From contig NZ_ATUO01000009.1 in NCBI RefSeq assembly GCF_000420245.1, forward strand, positions 1 to 42,608: a stretch of 42,608 bases of DNA, written 5' to 3'. The notes below the pieces were generated by a model. It made no database searches and was not told where the DNA came from. It saw nothing but the letters and a program-made list of their open reading frames with translations. Shown here piece after piece: positions 9,454 through 16,618 of this stretch; position 1 is the stretch's first letter; each line of letters starts with the position of its first letter. This stretch comes from Psychromonas hadalis ATCC BAA-638. Lineage in GTDB: Bacteria; Pseudomonadota; Gammaproteobacteria; Enterobacterales; Psychromonadaceae. The translations under genes and the position numbers were made by a program.

Positions 9454-9487
9454 AAGCCCTAACGATGAAAATTGTTAGGGCTTTTTT
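9454..9487 (+). terminator. Rho-independent terminator downstream of fusA2
   Basis: The stem AAGCCCTAAC/GTTAGGGCTT with a 10-base loop is followed by six T. It is about 200 bases after the fusA2 stop, so the repeat array would be within the fusA2 transcript. Confidence 0.85.
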
Positions 9488-9525
9488 GTACCTGAAGTTT
9501 ATTAATGTTTGGGTATTAAATTCAG

Positions 9526-9657
9526 TTTTTTACGTACAATGTTGCAGGGCGAATTAGACGGCAGTCTAGTGTTATGAGCGGAGGAACTCTGAGACTCCTT
9601 TGGTGGTCAGTTCTCTATGGCATTCAAAAATATCATGTTGTATCAGCTTGTCAATTA
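9526..9657 (+). pseudogene. Decayed duplicate of the fusA2 3' region
   Basis: Bases 9527-9541 repeat fusA2 7117-9131-type sequence, namely TACGTACAATG of fusA2 at 9121-9131. Bases 9603-9637 repeat fusA2 9142-9176 with about 5 mismatches in 35, sharing GTGGTCAGTTCTCTATGG exactly. In frame the second block reads QFSMAFKN where fusA2 has QFSMEFKN, and runs to a TAA at about 9657. About 60 unrelated bases, including a small GGAG...CTCC dyad, separate the blocks where fusA2 has 10. It is therefore a remnant rather than a gene. It may come from a tandem duplication or from recombination with another fusA copy. Confidence 0.7.
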
Positions 9658-9690
9658 AAGTAAGGTGTAAGTTTTTTGTTAGGTGAAATA

Positions 9691-10545
9691 TTAGTTTTCA
9701 TTATAGATATCAAAACTAACTGTTAATCCTGCCTCACAACGCTGAACAACCTTTTCACCTAACCTCTCTTTAAGTAACGCCTGTGCTTCTTTACCTGTGC
9801 AATGGCCGGGGTAGAGTTGTTTGAGCTGTAATGATTGTAAAAAATCAGCACTGTGTTGTAAACGTTCTGAACGGGCATTGTGTAGATGTAGCCCACCTAA
9901 AATAGTATGGATCTGTTGTGTTGAAGATTGTTTTTGAATCTTGGTTACGGTGTTTTCAATACCGGCATGACAGCAACCTGTGATGATAACGATGCCCTGT
10001 TTTGTATTTATCCATAGGCTTTGATCATCGAGTAACAGATCTTCTTTATCGGCTTGTTTATCTAAATAAAACGGACCACTGCATAATTCTAATGGTTGTT
10101 TTCTCTCTATTTGACCCGTTAAGTTAATCGCTGATGTTACCTGACTCGGCTGAGAATTTGCTTTAACTCTGCATAGCAAGGTGTTTTTAATGGCGGTAAC
10201 TGCACTTTCTGATAGTGCGATATTACGAATGCCTCTTGCATCTATTGAGTAACGGGTTTGTAGGCAATCTGGATGTAGGTGTAAATTAGCATTCGGGTTA
10301 TTTTTTAATAACCATTCAAGATTGCCTCCATGATCATAATGGCCATGACTTAAAATAATCTCATCTAGCCCAGTTAATTGAATACCTAATTTTTTTGCGT
10401 TGTAAAACAGTGCCTCATTTTGCCCTGCATCAAACAGGATACGTTGATTATTATGTTCAATTAAAACTGCAAAGCCATGCTCCGCTTGTAAGTCCCCACT
10501 TACGTTGTTATCCACTAAAACGGTAATAGTTAATCTCTCACTCAT
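9691..10545 (-). CDS. Metallo-beta-lactamase-fold hydrolase (COG1237 type)
   Basis: A 284-residue MBL-fold protein. The metal site begins with SHGHYDHGGN (His67, His69, Asp71, His72). Later ligand-region motifs are GCCHAGIENT, GGLHLHNA and YPGHCTG. This architecture fits the COG1237 branch, whose characterised relatives act in pterin-type chemistry in archaea, but the substrate here is unknown. No signal peptide is seen, so it is probably cytoplasmic. It is translationally coupled to the hotdog gene (4-base overlap ATGA) and diverges from the DUF134/zinc-ribbon/NifX-like operon. Confidence 0.85.
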   Translation of the reverse strand: MSERLTITVLVDNNVSGDLQAEHGFAVLIEHNNQRILFDAGQNEALFYNAKKLGIQLTGLDEIILSHGHYDHGGNLEWLLKNNPNANLHLHPDCLQTRYSIDARGIRNIALSESAVTAIKNTLLCRVKANSQPSQVTSAINLTGQIERKQPLELCSGPFYLDKQADKEDLLLDDQSLWINTKQGIVIITGCCHAGIENTVTKIQKQSSTQQIHTILGGLHLHNARSERLQHSADFLQSLQLKQLYPGHCTGKEAQALLKERLGEKVVQRCEAGLTVSFDIYNEN

Positions 10546-11021
10546 TTTTTGATCGCCTTTTTCATAAAACGTGCATCTGCTTTGACCATTAATTTATTTC
10601 CAACGTAGATTTCTGCTTTCACTTTATAGAGTATGAAGTAGTTTGAAATGACTTCTGCTTTGATCAGTAGTTCACTGTTAATCGGCACTTCATGTAAAAA
10701 CCGGATGTTCATATCGGCGGTGACCGCTTCAATATTTTTATTGAAAACGACCTGACACATTGCGCCATCTAAAAGAACCGATAAAAAACCACCATGAAGG
10801 ATTCCTTGGTAGCCTTGTTGATGACTATTACCTTTAAATAAAGCCCATGCATGATGATATTGATCGCTATAAAAATTAATTTTTAAACCTAATAAAGAGT
10901 GTGATCCACACACCATACAATGTTGATGACTTTGCTGTTTATTTATCGCGTTTAATCGCACCTCAGATGTTGTTTGACTTAAGTCAGTAATTTTTTGTTT
11001 TAACCTTTTTTTAGTCTGCAT
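10542..11021 (-). CDS. Hotdog-fold thioesterase-like protein (PaaI/YbgC superfamily)
   Basis: A 159-residue protein with the hotdog signature GYQGILHGGFLSVLLDGAM, where HGG and the downstream acidic residue form the usual active-site helix region of PaaI-type thioesterases. The N-terminal 30 residues are basic and polar, followed by HCMVCGSHSLLGLKI, which carries a CxxC-like pair seen in some members of this branch. A CoA-thioester substrate is likely but cannot be named. It is first in the two-gene operon with the MBL-fold gene. The inverted repeat at 11052-11077 lies 31 bases upstream of its start, a good place for an operator. Confidence 0.8.
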   Translation of the reverse strand: MQTKKRLKQKITDLSQTTSEVRLNAINKQQSHQHCMVCGSHSLLGLKINFYSDQYHHAWALFKGNSHQQGYQGILHGGFLSVLLDGAMCQVVFNKNIEAVTADMNIRFLHEVPINSELLIKAEVISNYFILYKVKAEIYVGNKLMVKADARFMKKAIKK

Positions 11022-11051
11022 TTTGATACCTATGTAAAAATAGTAGTTGGC

Positions 11052-11077
11052 ATATGCTAACTACTGGGTTAGCATAT
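11052..11077. promoter_or_regulatory. Perfect inverted repeat, candidate operator of the divergent DUF134 locus
   Basis: ATATGCTAAC and GTTAGCATAT are perfect 10-bp inverted copies separated by 6 bases. A partial extra half (TTGGCATATG) overlaps on the left. The site lies between the hotdog/MBL pair and the DUF134 operon, about 210 bases before the DUF134 start. A dimeric regulator such as the DUF134 protein would be a reasonable binder; this is inference from position and symmetry. No T-tract follows, so a terminator is unlikely. Confidence 0.5.
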
Positions 11078-11286
11078 CATTGCTACTCATAAATAGGTAA
11101 TTGAACTTGTTGTCAATCAAAGTACTTTACTCAGTTGCTCGCTCAGATACCAAGGTGAATTATCTATCGACATTGATAAAATGAAAATATTTAACAATGT
11201 GTTAGGAAGTTCGATTAACTGCCGACTGGAGCCGATTCACTTCACCACTTACTAAATTTTACACCTTAAATAATAATGAGTATTAA

Positions 11287-11571
11287 ATGAGACCAAAAAT
11301 AAAACGCCATATTTGTAAAAGTAATTGTGCAAAATTCAGGCTATTCAAACCCAATGGTATACCCGCATCTGAGCTTGAAAAAATTGAACTTGCTGAAGAT
11401 GAATTCGAAGCGATGCGCCTTGTTGATCTTGAGCTACTAGCACAACAAGATGCAGCACTTCAAATGCAGGTTTCTCGGCAAACATTTGCCAATATTTTAA
11501 AAAGTGCACGCCAGAAAGTGAGTAATGCGTTGGTCAATGGACATGCGTTAGTATTAGGAAAAAAAGAATAA
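11287..11571 (+). CDS. DUF134-family predicted DNA-binding protein
   Basis: A 94-residue protein. It begins MRPKIKRHICKSNCAKFRLFKPNG, which resembles the DUF134 (COG1342) start with two conserved cysteines. ELAEDEFEAMRLVDLELL and then the helix-turn-helix VSRQTFANILKSARQKVSNAL follow, similar to a sigma-70 region 4 fold. The DUF134 family is usually predicted to be regulatory and is often found next to NifX-like or MinD-like genes in anaerobes. Here it starts a three-gene operon, with a 1-base overlap with the zinc-ribbon gene. It may bind the inverted repeat at 11052-11077. Confidence 0.85.
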   Translation: MRPKIKRHICKSNCAKFRLFKPNGIPASELEKIELAEDEFEAMRLVDLELLAQQDAALQMQVSRQTFANILKSARQKVSNALVNGHALVLGKKE

Positions 11572-11825
11572 TGGATAAATTAGAGTGTAAAACGTGTGCT
11601 GGGAAATTGACAAAAATCGGCAAAGTAAATTTGTATTGTCCCACATGTGAAGTCCACTATGGTGTAAAGAGTAACTGTAAAGTGTGTGCTGATGAACTTG
11701 AACGATTGGTTGCCTGTGGTGCTGTCGATTTTTGGTGTAACCAGTGTAATGAGTTAAAAAGTAAATCATCGGCCAATTATCAATTAATACCGTCTACCGA
11801 TTATCAAATAACAGAGGAAAAATGA
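11571..11825 (+). CDS. YfgJ-like double zinc-ribbon protein
   Basis: An 84-residue cytoplasmic protein with four paired-cysteine knuckles: CKTC, CPTC, CKVC and CNQC, plus a single Cys in VACGAVDFWC. The segment LERLVACGAVDFWCNQCNEL closely resembles LKACGAVDYFCQHGHGL of E. coli YfgJ (DUF1407). Function is unknown; two zinc ribbons suggest a binding or adaptor role. It sits between the DUF134 regulator and the NifX-like protein, overlapping both genes by 1 and 4 bases, so the three are certainly co-expressed. Confidence 0.8.
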   Translation: MDKLECKTCAGKLTKIGKVNLYCPTCEVHYGVKSNCKVCADELERLVACGAVDFWCNQCNELKSKSSANYQLIPSTDYQITEEK

Positions 11826-12196
11826 TGACTTATGCAATTGCAATGACCGATAAAAAACTATCACACCACTTTTCAAAAGCGGAAATATTTAGTTTTTATG
11901 ATGAACAAAATAGAGAGGTTGCTGTTTATAAAAATCCAGTCTTGGCCGTGTCTGGGTATTCTGGAAAGAGATTGCTTATCAACTTATTAAAAGAGCGTCA
12001 ATGCCATACGGTGATTGTGCGCAAGATTGGTGAGAAAACCTTAGCTAAGTTACTTAATGCGGGTTTCAACGTGGTGCAAGGAAATACACGTAATAGCGTT
12101 GAACTGCTATTAAATAACGCTCGCTTAGATACACATCGTCTCACTGATCCATCACAAGGGGTAAAGAAAAAAACAAATTGTTGTGGCCATCATTAA
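11822..12196 (+). CDS. NifX/NifB-type dinitrogenase iron-molybdenum cofactor-binding domain protein
   Basis: A 124-residue single-domain protein of the COG1433 family: MTYAIAMTDKKLSHHFSKAEIFSFYD is the first strand and loop, and GKRLLINLLKERQCHTVIVRKIGEKTLAKLLNAGFNVVQG is the typical core. The C-terminal tail NCCGHH could bind metal. Relatives include NifX, NafY and the Mo/Cu orange protein of Desulfovibrio; all bind metal-sulfur clusters. No nitrogenase genes are in the window, so a nitrogen-fixation role is unlikely. It is the third gene of the DUF134 operon. Its stop codon is immediately followed by a repeat that runs into a truncated nqrM. Confidence 0.85.
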   Translation: MMTYAIAMTDKKLSHHFSKAEIFSFYDEQNREVAVYKNPVLAVSGYSGKRLLINLLKERQCHTVIVRKIGEKTLAKLLNAGFNVVQGNTRNSVELLLNNARLDTHRLTDPSQGVKKKTNCCGHH

Positions 12197-12258
12197 GAAT
12201 CGGCTTCAAAATTACTGCGCTTTTGTTTTCAAAATAACCAGTCATTTCAGGTTTTTTT
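12195..12258. repeat. Single left unit of the palindromic repeat
   Basis: AAGAATCGGCTTCAAAATTA followed by GCGCTTTTGTTTTCAAAATAACC is the same left unit as at 9268 and 9342, ending in CAGGTTTTTTT. It begins on the stop codon of the NifX-like gene and ends where homology to nqrM starts, so it appears to have replaced the 5' end of that gene. Confidence 0.8.
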
Positions 12259-12262
12259 ACTG

Positions 12263-12421
12263 ATGTCGATAGGTGTTATTTTTAGTCAGAAAAGAATAAA
12301 GGGCAGTTGTGGTGGCCTTGCGAGTGTGGGTATTGATAAAAGTTGTGACTGCGAGGATAGCTGTGAAGCATCGATTCGATTATATCAAATTCAGGAGCCT
12401 TCGCGTCAAACCAAAAAATAA
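12263..12421 (+). pseudogene. nqrM: 5'-truncated nqrM (Na+-NQR maturation protein, DUF539)
   Basis: A 52-codon frame from the ATG at 12263 reads MSIGVIFSQKRIKGSCGG then LASVGIDKSCDCEDSC. NqrM proteins have the same run of membrane-helix end, KRK/KGSCGGL..VGI.K.CDC...C, and their four cysteines are all present (16, 28, 30, 34). NqrM is a small inner-membrane protein needed to insert iron into the Na+-translocating NADH:quinone reductase. Family members are about 70-85 residues, with an N-terminal transmembrane helix. Here the first roughly 20 residues are missing, and the repeat at 12195-12258 lies where they should be. In frame upstream no ATG is found before the stop of the NifX-like gene. 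It is likely inactive, but a short form cannot be excluded. Confidence 0.7.
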
Positions 12422-12520
12422 TTTAGTGAGCTTTAATTAGTTAAGGGAGTTATTGAAGCTCTGTTAAACTCATTTTTTGTTTTTTCTTGGTAACCATTAT
12501 TAACTATTTTTTTATCCTGC

Positions 12521-12550
12521 TTTTACTGCCTTTTACTGCCTTTTACTGCT
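12521..12550. repeat. Three tandem copies of a 10-bp unit in the endA signal-peptide region
   Basis: TTTTACTGCC, TTTTACTGCC and TTTTACTGCT follow each other directly. Ten is not a multiple of three, so any gain or loss of a copy shifts the reading frame of the endA leader. With two copies the frame from the TTG at 12487 would run straight into endA. Confidence 0.9.
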
Positions 12551-12556
12551 TTTTCA

Positions 12557-13249
12557 ATGCAAGGGAATCAAACGAATCACTCATTTTATCAAGCTAAAAA
12601 GATGCTTGAGGGGGATGTTTATCAAAAGGATAAACAACGCACTACTCTCTATTGTGAAGCGCGTTTTAACGTAAACAAGCAGATACGTTTTCCTGAGGGT
12701 TTTACCACCAGTAAATATAAAAAACGTGCTAAAAAAGTAGAGTGGGAGCATGTTGTGCCTGCTGAAAACTTTGGTCGTCACTTTAAAGCGTGGCGAGAGG
12801 GGGATAAGCATTGTGTGACCAGTAAAGGAAAAGCTTATAAGGGACGACGCGGTGCAGAGAAAACCAATCAAAATTACCGTTTGATGCAAGCTGATATGTA
12901 CAATTTATATCCCGCCATTGGTGCTGTGAATGCAAAACGTAGCAACTATAACTTCGTGATGTTAAAGGGTGATAAAAATAGTTTTGCTCGTTGCGCCATG
13001 AAAATTTCCAATCGAAAAGCAGAACCGCCAAAAAATACACGTGGCATGATCGCCCGTAGTTACCTTTATATGCATGAGAGTTATAAAAGATACAGTATGA
13101 GCCACCAGCAACATCAACTGATGAGTGCTTGGAATAAACAGTTTTCTGTTACGCCGTGGGAATGTTTACGCGCACAGCGCATTGCTAAGTTACAAGGTAA
13201 TGAAAGTGCTATTTTAGTGAAAAACTGTACGTTAGCTGGTTTTAACTAA
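12557..13249 (+). CDS. endA: Endonuclease I (EndA/Dns), signal peptide apparently out of frame
   Basis: This is a non-specific DNA endonuclease of the Vibrio/E. coli EndA family, normally periplasmic or secreted. The catalytic block is VEWEHVVPAENFG (His65 counted from this ATG), with QADMYNLYPAIGAVNAKRSNYNF, GMIARSYLYM and MSAWNKQF...WEC also conserved. The ATG at 12557 lies after the expected cleavage site, so protein made from it would stay in the cytoplasm. The upstream frame from TTG 12487 reads (M)VTIINYFFILLLLPFTAF, a fine signal peptide, but is one base out of register. Deleting one 10-bp repeat copy joins them as ...LLLLPFTAFSMQGNQ. The protein has five cysteines, and KGRRGAEK has Gly where relatives I recall have Cys, so a disulfide may be lost. 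It is either phase variable or decaying. Confidence 0.88.
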   Translation: MQGNQTNHSFYQAKKMLEGDVYQKDKQRTTLYCEARFNVNKQIRFPEGFTTSKYKKRAKKVEWEHVVPAENFGRHFKAWREGDKHCVTSKGKAYKGRRGAEKTNQNYRLMQADMYNLYPAIGAVNAKRSNYNFVMLKGDKNSFARCAMKISNRKAEPPKNTRGMIARSYLYMHESYKRYSMSHQQHQLMSAWNKQFSVTPWECLRAQRIAKLQGNESAILVKNCTLAGFN

Positions 13250-14033
13250 GAATAATTTCACGCACAAATCGACTGCCAAAGTAAGCAAGTGTAAGCAGTG
13301 ACGAACCAACTATGGTGATATAAACCGTTAAGCGTCCACGCCACCCCTGTCTGAAGTGCCCCCATAATAGAACACCATAGATAACCCAAGCAATCAGTGA
13401 AAGTATTGCTTTATGTGCTTTGCCTTGTGCAAACATATCTTCTAAAAAGATAAACCCCGTTAATAGCGTACAACTGAGCAGAATAAAACCGATAAAAATA
13501 AACTGAAACAAGCTTTTTTCAAGGGTCATCATGGGGGGCATATTGATTTTAGTGAGTGGTAATTTATGGTTTTTTAAGCGGTAATCTAAGTAAGCAAGTT
13601 GTAGCGCTAGTAGGCTTGCGATACTCAGTATTGAATAAGCAAGTAGTGCAAAAATAATGTGTGCTCCGACTTGTGGATGTGTTTCTAAATGGGTCACAAA
13701 ATGGCTCGGAAGATAGCTTGCGGCAACAAAGTTCAGTGCGCTAAAACCATATACGATAGGTAACAGTACACCTGTATTTAAACGTTTACTGGCTAATGTA
13801 CTGAGTAGCGAGATAATAAAAGTGACCAAGGAAACAACATTTAAGATTTGTAGATCTTGTCCATTAACGGTAAATAGGTGCTGGTATAACCAAAACGTAT
13901 GTGTTGTTAACGCCACAACAATAAAGCTAACAAAGCTGTTTGAGAGTGTTTTTCTTGAAGAAAGTAGCTGATTGCTGGCAACCATAGCCGCCACTACATA
14001 AAAAATCCCACTTATTAATGCTAAATAATCCAT
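13242..14033 (-). CDS. YpjD/CcsA-like cytochrome c assembly family membrane protein
   Basis: An inner-membrane protein with about eight hydrophobic helices. It belongs to the CcsA/HemX superfamily, with conserved histidines in THTFWLYQHLF and HPQVGAHIIFALLAYSILSIASLLALQLAYLDY, which resembles the family's WxWD-less YpjD branch. The function of YpjD is not well established; relatives handle haem. An earlier in-frame ATG at 14078 exists, but the ATG at 14033 has a good Shine-Dalgarno site (AAAGG) and begins directly with a membrane helix, so I chose it. Its 3' end overlaps the 3' end of endA by 8 bases. It is divergent from ffh, the same arrangement as in many gammaproteobacteria. Confidence 0.82.
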   Translation of the reverse strand: MDYLALISGIFYVVAAMVASNQLLSSRKTLSNSFVSFIVVALTTHTFWLYQHLFTVNGQDLQILNVVSLVTFIISLLSTLASKRLNTGVLLPIVYGFSALNFVAASYLPSHFVTHLETHPQVGAHIIFALLAYSILSIASLLALQLAYLDYRLKNHKLPLTKINMPPMMTLEKSLFQFIFIGFILLSCTLLTGFIFLEDMFAQGKAHKAILSLIAWVIYGVLLWGHFRQGWRGRLTVYITIVGSSLLTLAYFGSRFVREIILS

Positions 14034-14102
14034 ATCTACCTTTCTACCTATTTCATATAAGTACTTAATTATATGCAAATTTGAGCAGATGAGAAGTTAA
14101 TA

Positions 14103-14131
14103 CTACTTTGAAAGTTAATGTTGAGTATAAT
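14103..14131 (+). promoter_or_regulatory. Probable ffh promoter
   Basis: A perfect TATAAT -10 box at 14126-14131 lies 42 bases before the ffh start. The -35 region is poor. A Shine-Dalgarno-like GTGAGAG precedes the ATG. Confidence 0.4.
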
Positions 14132-14172
14132 ATTGCACATTCTATTTTAATTTTTAGCAGTGAGAGCCAAGC

Positions 14173-15585
14173 ATGTTTGAGAATTTAACTGACCGATTGT
14201 CGAAAACCTTAAAAACGATCAGTGGTAAAGGCCGCTTAACAGAAGACAATATCAAAGCAACGCTACGTGAAGTGCGTATGGCGCTATTAGAAGCTGATGT
14301 TGCTTTGCCTGTGGTACGTGATTTTATTAAAGCGGTAAAAAAACGTGCTGTTGGCCGTGAAGTCACTAAAACATTAAATCCTGGTCAGGCTTTCCTAAAA
14401 ATTGTTCAAACTGAACTTGAATCGGCAATGGGTGAAGTAAATGAATCACTAAATCTTGCCATGCAGCCACCTGCTATTTTATTAATGGCGGGTTTACAAG
14501 GTGCGGGCAAAACAACCACGGTTGCAAAACTAGCGCGCTTATTAAAAAACAAAGAGAAAAAGTCGGTATTAGTTGTGAGTGCCGATATCTACCGTCCTGC
14601 TGCCATTAAACAGTTAGAAACGTTAGCGGGCGAAGTTGATGTTGAGTTTTTCCCGAGTGATATTACCCAAAAGCCGATTGATATTGCCAACGCGGCGATA
14701 GATCATGCGAAAAAGAAATTTATCGATGTGGTGATAGTCGATACCGCAGGTCGTTTACATGTAGATGGCGCAATGATGGATGAGCTTATCGACCTTCATG
14801 CTGCAATCAACCCAATTGAAACCTTGTTTGTTGTTGATGCAATGACCGGACAAGATGCTGCTAATACAGCCAAAGCCTTTAATGAAGCATTGCCGTTAAC
14901 CGGTATTATCTTAACGAAAGCCGATGGTGATGCGCGTGGTGGTGCCGCGCTTTCTATTCGCCATATTACGGGTAAACCGATTAAGTTTATCGGCATGGGC
15001 GAAAAAGTGGATGCGTTAGAAGCATTCCACCCAGACAGAATCGCTTCTCGTATTTTAGGCATGGGTGACATGCTTACTTTAATTGAAGATCTTGAGCAAA
15101 AAGTTGATAAGAAAAAAGCTGAGAAATTGGTTAAAAAACTCAAGAAAGGCAAAGGGTTTGATCTTGAAGATTTTCGTGATCAACTGGTACAAATGAAAGA
15201 TATGGGTGGCATGGCTGGCATGATGGATAAGCTGCCAGGCATGGGACAAGTCTCTGATACAATGAAAGAGCAAGTGAATGATAAAGCCACCAATCAAATG
15301 GAAGCAATTATTAACTCAATGACTAAAAAAGAGCGTAGTAAACCTGAAATCATTAAAGGCGGTCGTAAGCGTCGTATTGCCACGGGCTCTGGTACACAGA
15401 TTCAAGATGTAAATAAACTACTTAAACAGTTTACTCAGATGCAAAAAATGATGAAGAAGATGTCTGGCAAAGGCGGTATGCGTAAAATGATGTCTGGTAT
15501 GCAAGGCATGTTAGGTGGCGCTGGTGGCATGGGCGCAATGGGTGGTGCGGTGCCTCCTGGGTTGGGCGGTTTTAGAAAAAGATAG
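14173..15585 (+). CDS. ffh: Signal recognition particle GTPase Ffh
   Basis: The protein part of the bacterial signal recognition particle, which binds 4.5S RNA and signal peptides and docks with FtsY. The N domain with the RLTEDNIKATLREVRMALLEADVAL motif is followed by the G domain: GLQGAGKTTT (about 108-116), SADIYRPAAI, DTAGR, TKADGDARGG and GMGEKVDALE. The methionine-rich M domain starts at about 330, with GKGFDLEDF, KERSKPEII, GSGTQIQDVNKLLKQF and a Met/Gly-rich tail. At 470 residues it is slightly longer than E. coli Ffh because of that tail. It is monocistronic with its own terminator. Confidence 0.98.
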   Translation: MFENLTDRLSKTLKTISGKGRLTEDNIKATLREVRMALLEADVALPVVRDFIKAVKKRAVGREVTKTLNPGQAFLKIVQTELESAMGEVNESLNLAMQPPAILLMAGLQGAGKTTTVAKLARLLKNKEKKSVLVVSADIYRPAAIKQLETLAGEVDVEFFPSDITQKPIDIANAAIDHAKKKFIDVVIVDTAGRLHVDGAMMDELIDLHAAINPIETLFVVDAMTGQDAANTAKAFNEALPLTGIILTKADGDARGGAALSIRHITGKPIKFIGMGEKVDALEAFHPDRIASRILGMGDMLTLIEDLEQKVDKKKAEKLVKKLKKGKGFDLEDFRDQLVQMKDMGGMAGMMDKLPGMGQVSDTMKEQVNDKATNQMEAIINSMTKKERSKPEIIKGGRKRRIATGSGTQIQDVNKLLKQFTQMQKMMKKMSGKGGMRKMMSGMQGMLGGAGGMGAMGGAVPPGLGGFRKR

Positions 15586-15608
15586 CGTCGTTTCCACATT
15601 AATAATTT

Positions 15609-15639
15609 AAAAGCCAGATGATTTTTATCTGGCTTTTTG
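15609..15639 (+). terminator. Terminator after ffh
   Basis: A stem AGCCAGAT/ATCTGGCT flanked by A and T tracts, with a 7-base loop, lies 25 bases after the ffh stop. Confidence 0.9.
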
Positions 15640-15746
15640 TTTTATAGTACTTCGTTTTAGTGCCGATATTTTAATCAAAAGTGTGATTTTGATTGTTATT
15701 TTCGCGTAAAAGAGTATGATTCTGCAGCTTTCTACAAAAGCAGGCG

Positions 15747-15762
15747 GTCAGCATTTGCTGAC
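15747..15762 (+). other. Hairpin in the rpsP leader
   Basis: GTCAGC-ATTT-GCTGAC is a perfect 6-bp stem with a 4-base loop, about 33 bases before the rpsP start. It is not followed by a T-tract. It may be a leader structure involved in rpsP-operon control or simply a stabilising hairpin. A candidate -10 (TATGAT, 15715-15720) lies upstream. Confidence 0.4.
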
Positions 15763-15795
15763 TAATTATACGTTTAACAATATATAGAGGACGAT

Positions 15796-16047
15796 ATGGT
15801 AACTATTCGTTTAGCTCGTGGCGGCCAAAAAAAGCGCCCATTCTACCAAGTGGTAGTAACTGATAGCCGTAACGCACGTGACGGTCGCTTCATCGAGAAA
15901 GTGGGTTTCTTTAACCCAACAGCTCAAGGTAAAGCAGAAAAATTACGTTTAGATACAGATCGCATTGACCACTGGGTTGCACTTGGTGCACAGCTTAGTG
16001 ATCGTGTAGCTAAATTAGTAAAAGATAACGCAAAAGTAGCTGCATAA
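15796..16047 (+). CDS. rpsP: 30S ribosomal protein S16
   Basis: A component of the small ribosomal subunit needed for assembly. [25 protein letters not shown] is the family signature, followed by [12 protein letters not shown] and [20 protein letters not shown]. Its 83 residues match E. coli S16. It is the first gene of rpsP-rimM-trmD-rplS. A Shine-Dalgarno AGAGGA lies just before the ATG. Confidence 0.98.
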   Translation: MVTIRLARGGQKKRPFYQVVVTDSRNARDGRFIEKVGFFNPTAQGKAEKLRLDTDRIDHWVALGAQLSDRVAKLVKDNAKVAA

Positions 16048-16071
16048 TTGCAGTTAGGTGAGGAGAAAAAG

Positions 16072-16599
16072 GTGAGCAACATAGCAGAGCCAATTGTAAT
16101 CGGGAAGTTTGGTGCCGTTCACGGTATTAAAGGCTGGTTAAAAATTCACTCCTACACCGATGATGCTGAAAGTATTTTTCAATATCAGCCATTGTTAATG
16201 AAATACCAAGGGCAACTTCAAGCGGTGAATATCACTGAGTGGAAACGTCATAGTGGTACTTTTGTTGCAAAGATAAAAAGCTTTGATGTACGCGAAGAGT
16301 CACAAGCCCTTGTGGGCATTGAACTTCTTGTGAGCGAAGAAGAACTTCCTGAACTGGAAGATGATTTTTATTGGCGTGATTTGATCGGGTGTCAGGTACA
16401 TACTGACCAAGGTTATCATTTAGGTGTTGTCACCGACATGATGGAAACTGGCTCTAAAGATGTGCTGGTGGTTAAAGCTAACTCGAACGATGCTTTTGGA
16501 CAAAAAGAGCGGTTAATTCCGTTTATTAAAGAGCAGGTAGTATCGAATGTCGATATTGCAGGCAAACTAATTACAGTTAATTGGGAACCTGATTTCTGA
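16072..16599 (+). CDS. rimM: Ribosome maturation factor RimM
   Basis: Binds S19 and assists 30S head maturation. The N-terminal RimM barrel is [30 protein letters not shown], and the C-terminal PRC-like barrel starts at [13 protein letters not shown] and continues with [18 protein letters not shown] and RLIPFI. The open frame extends 24 bases further upstream to a TTG directly after rpsP. The GTG at 16072 is preferred because GGAG lies 6-10 bases before it and the protein then starts like its relatives, giving 175 residues. Confidence 0.96.
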   Translation: MSNIAEPIVIGKFGAVHGIKGWLKIHSYTDDAESIFQYQPLLMKYQGQLQAVNITEWKRHSGTFVAKIKSFDVREESQALVGIELLVSEEELPELEDDFYWRDLIGCQVHTDQGYHLGVVTDMMETGSKDVLVVKANSNDAFGQKERLIPFIKEQVVSNVDIAGKLITVNWEPDF

Positions 16600-16618
16600 T
16601 TACCCTAGGAGAAAAGCG

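Noticed and set aside
11052-11077. Inverted repeat as a terminator of the hotdog operon
   Set aside because: It lies upstream of that operon and of the opposite one, with no T-tract, so an operator is more likely.
11822-12196. NifX-like gene as evidence of nitrogen fixation
   Set aside because: No nif genes occur in the window, and single-domain proteins of this family are widespread in non-fixing bacteria.
12557-12559. ATG at 12557 as the true functional start of endA
   Set aside because: It lies after the expected signal cleavage point and would give a cytoplasmic DNase. I kept the coordinates as the visible frame but do not believe it is the ancestral start.
16048-16071. Upstream TTG as start of rimM
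   Set aside because: The GTG at 16072 has a better placed Shine-Dalgarno site and gives a normal N-terminus.
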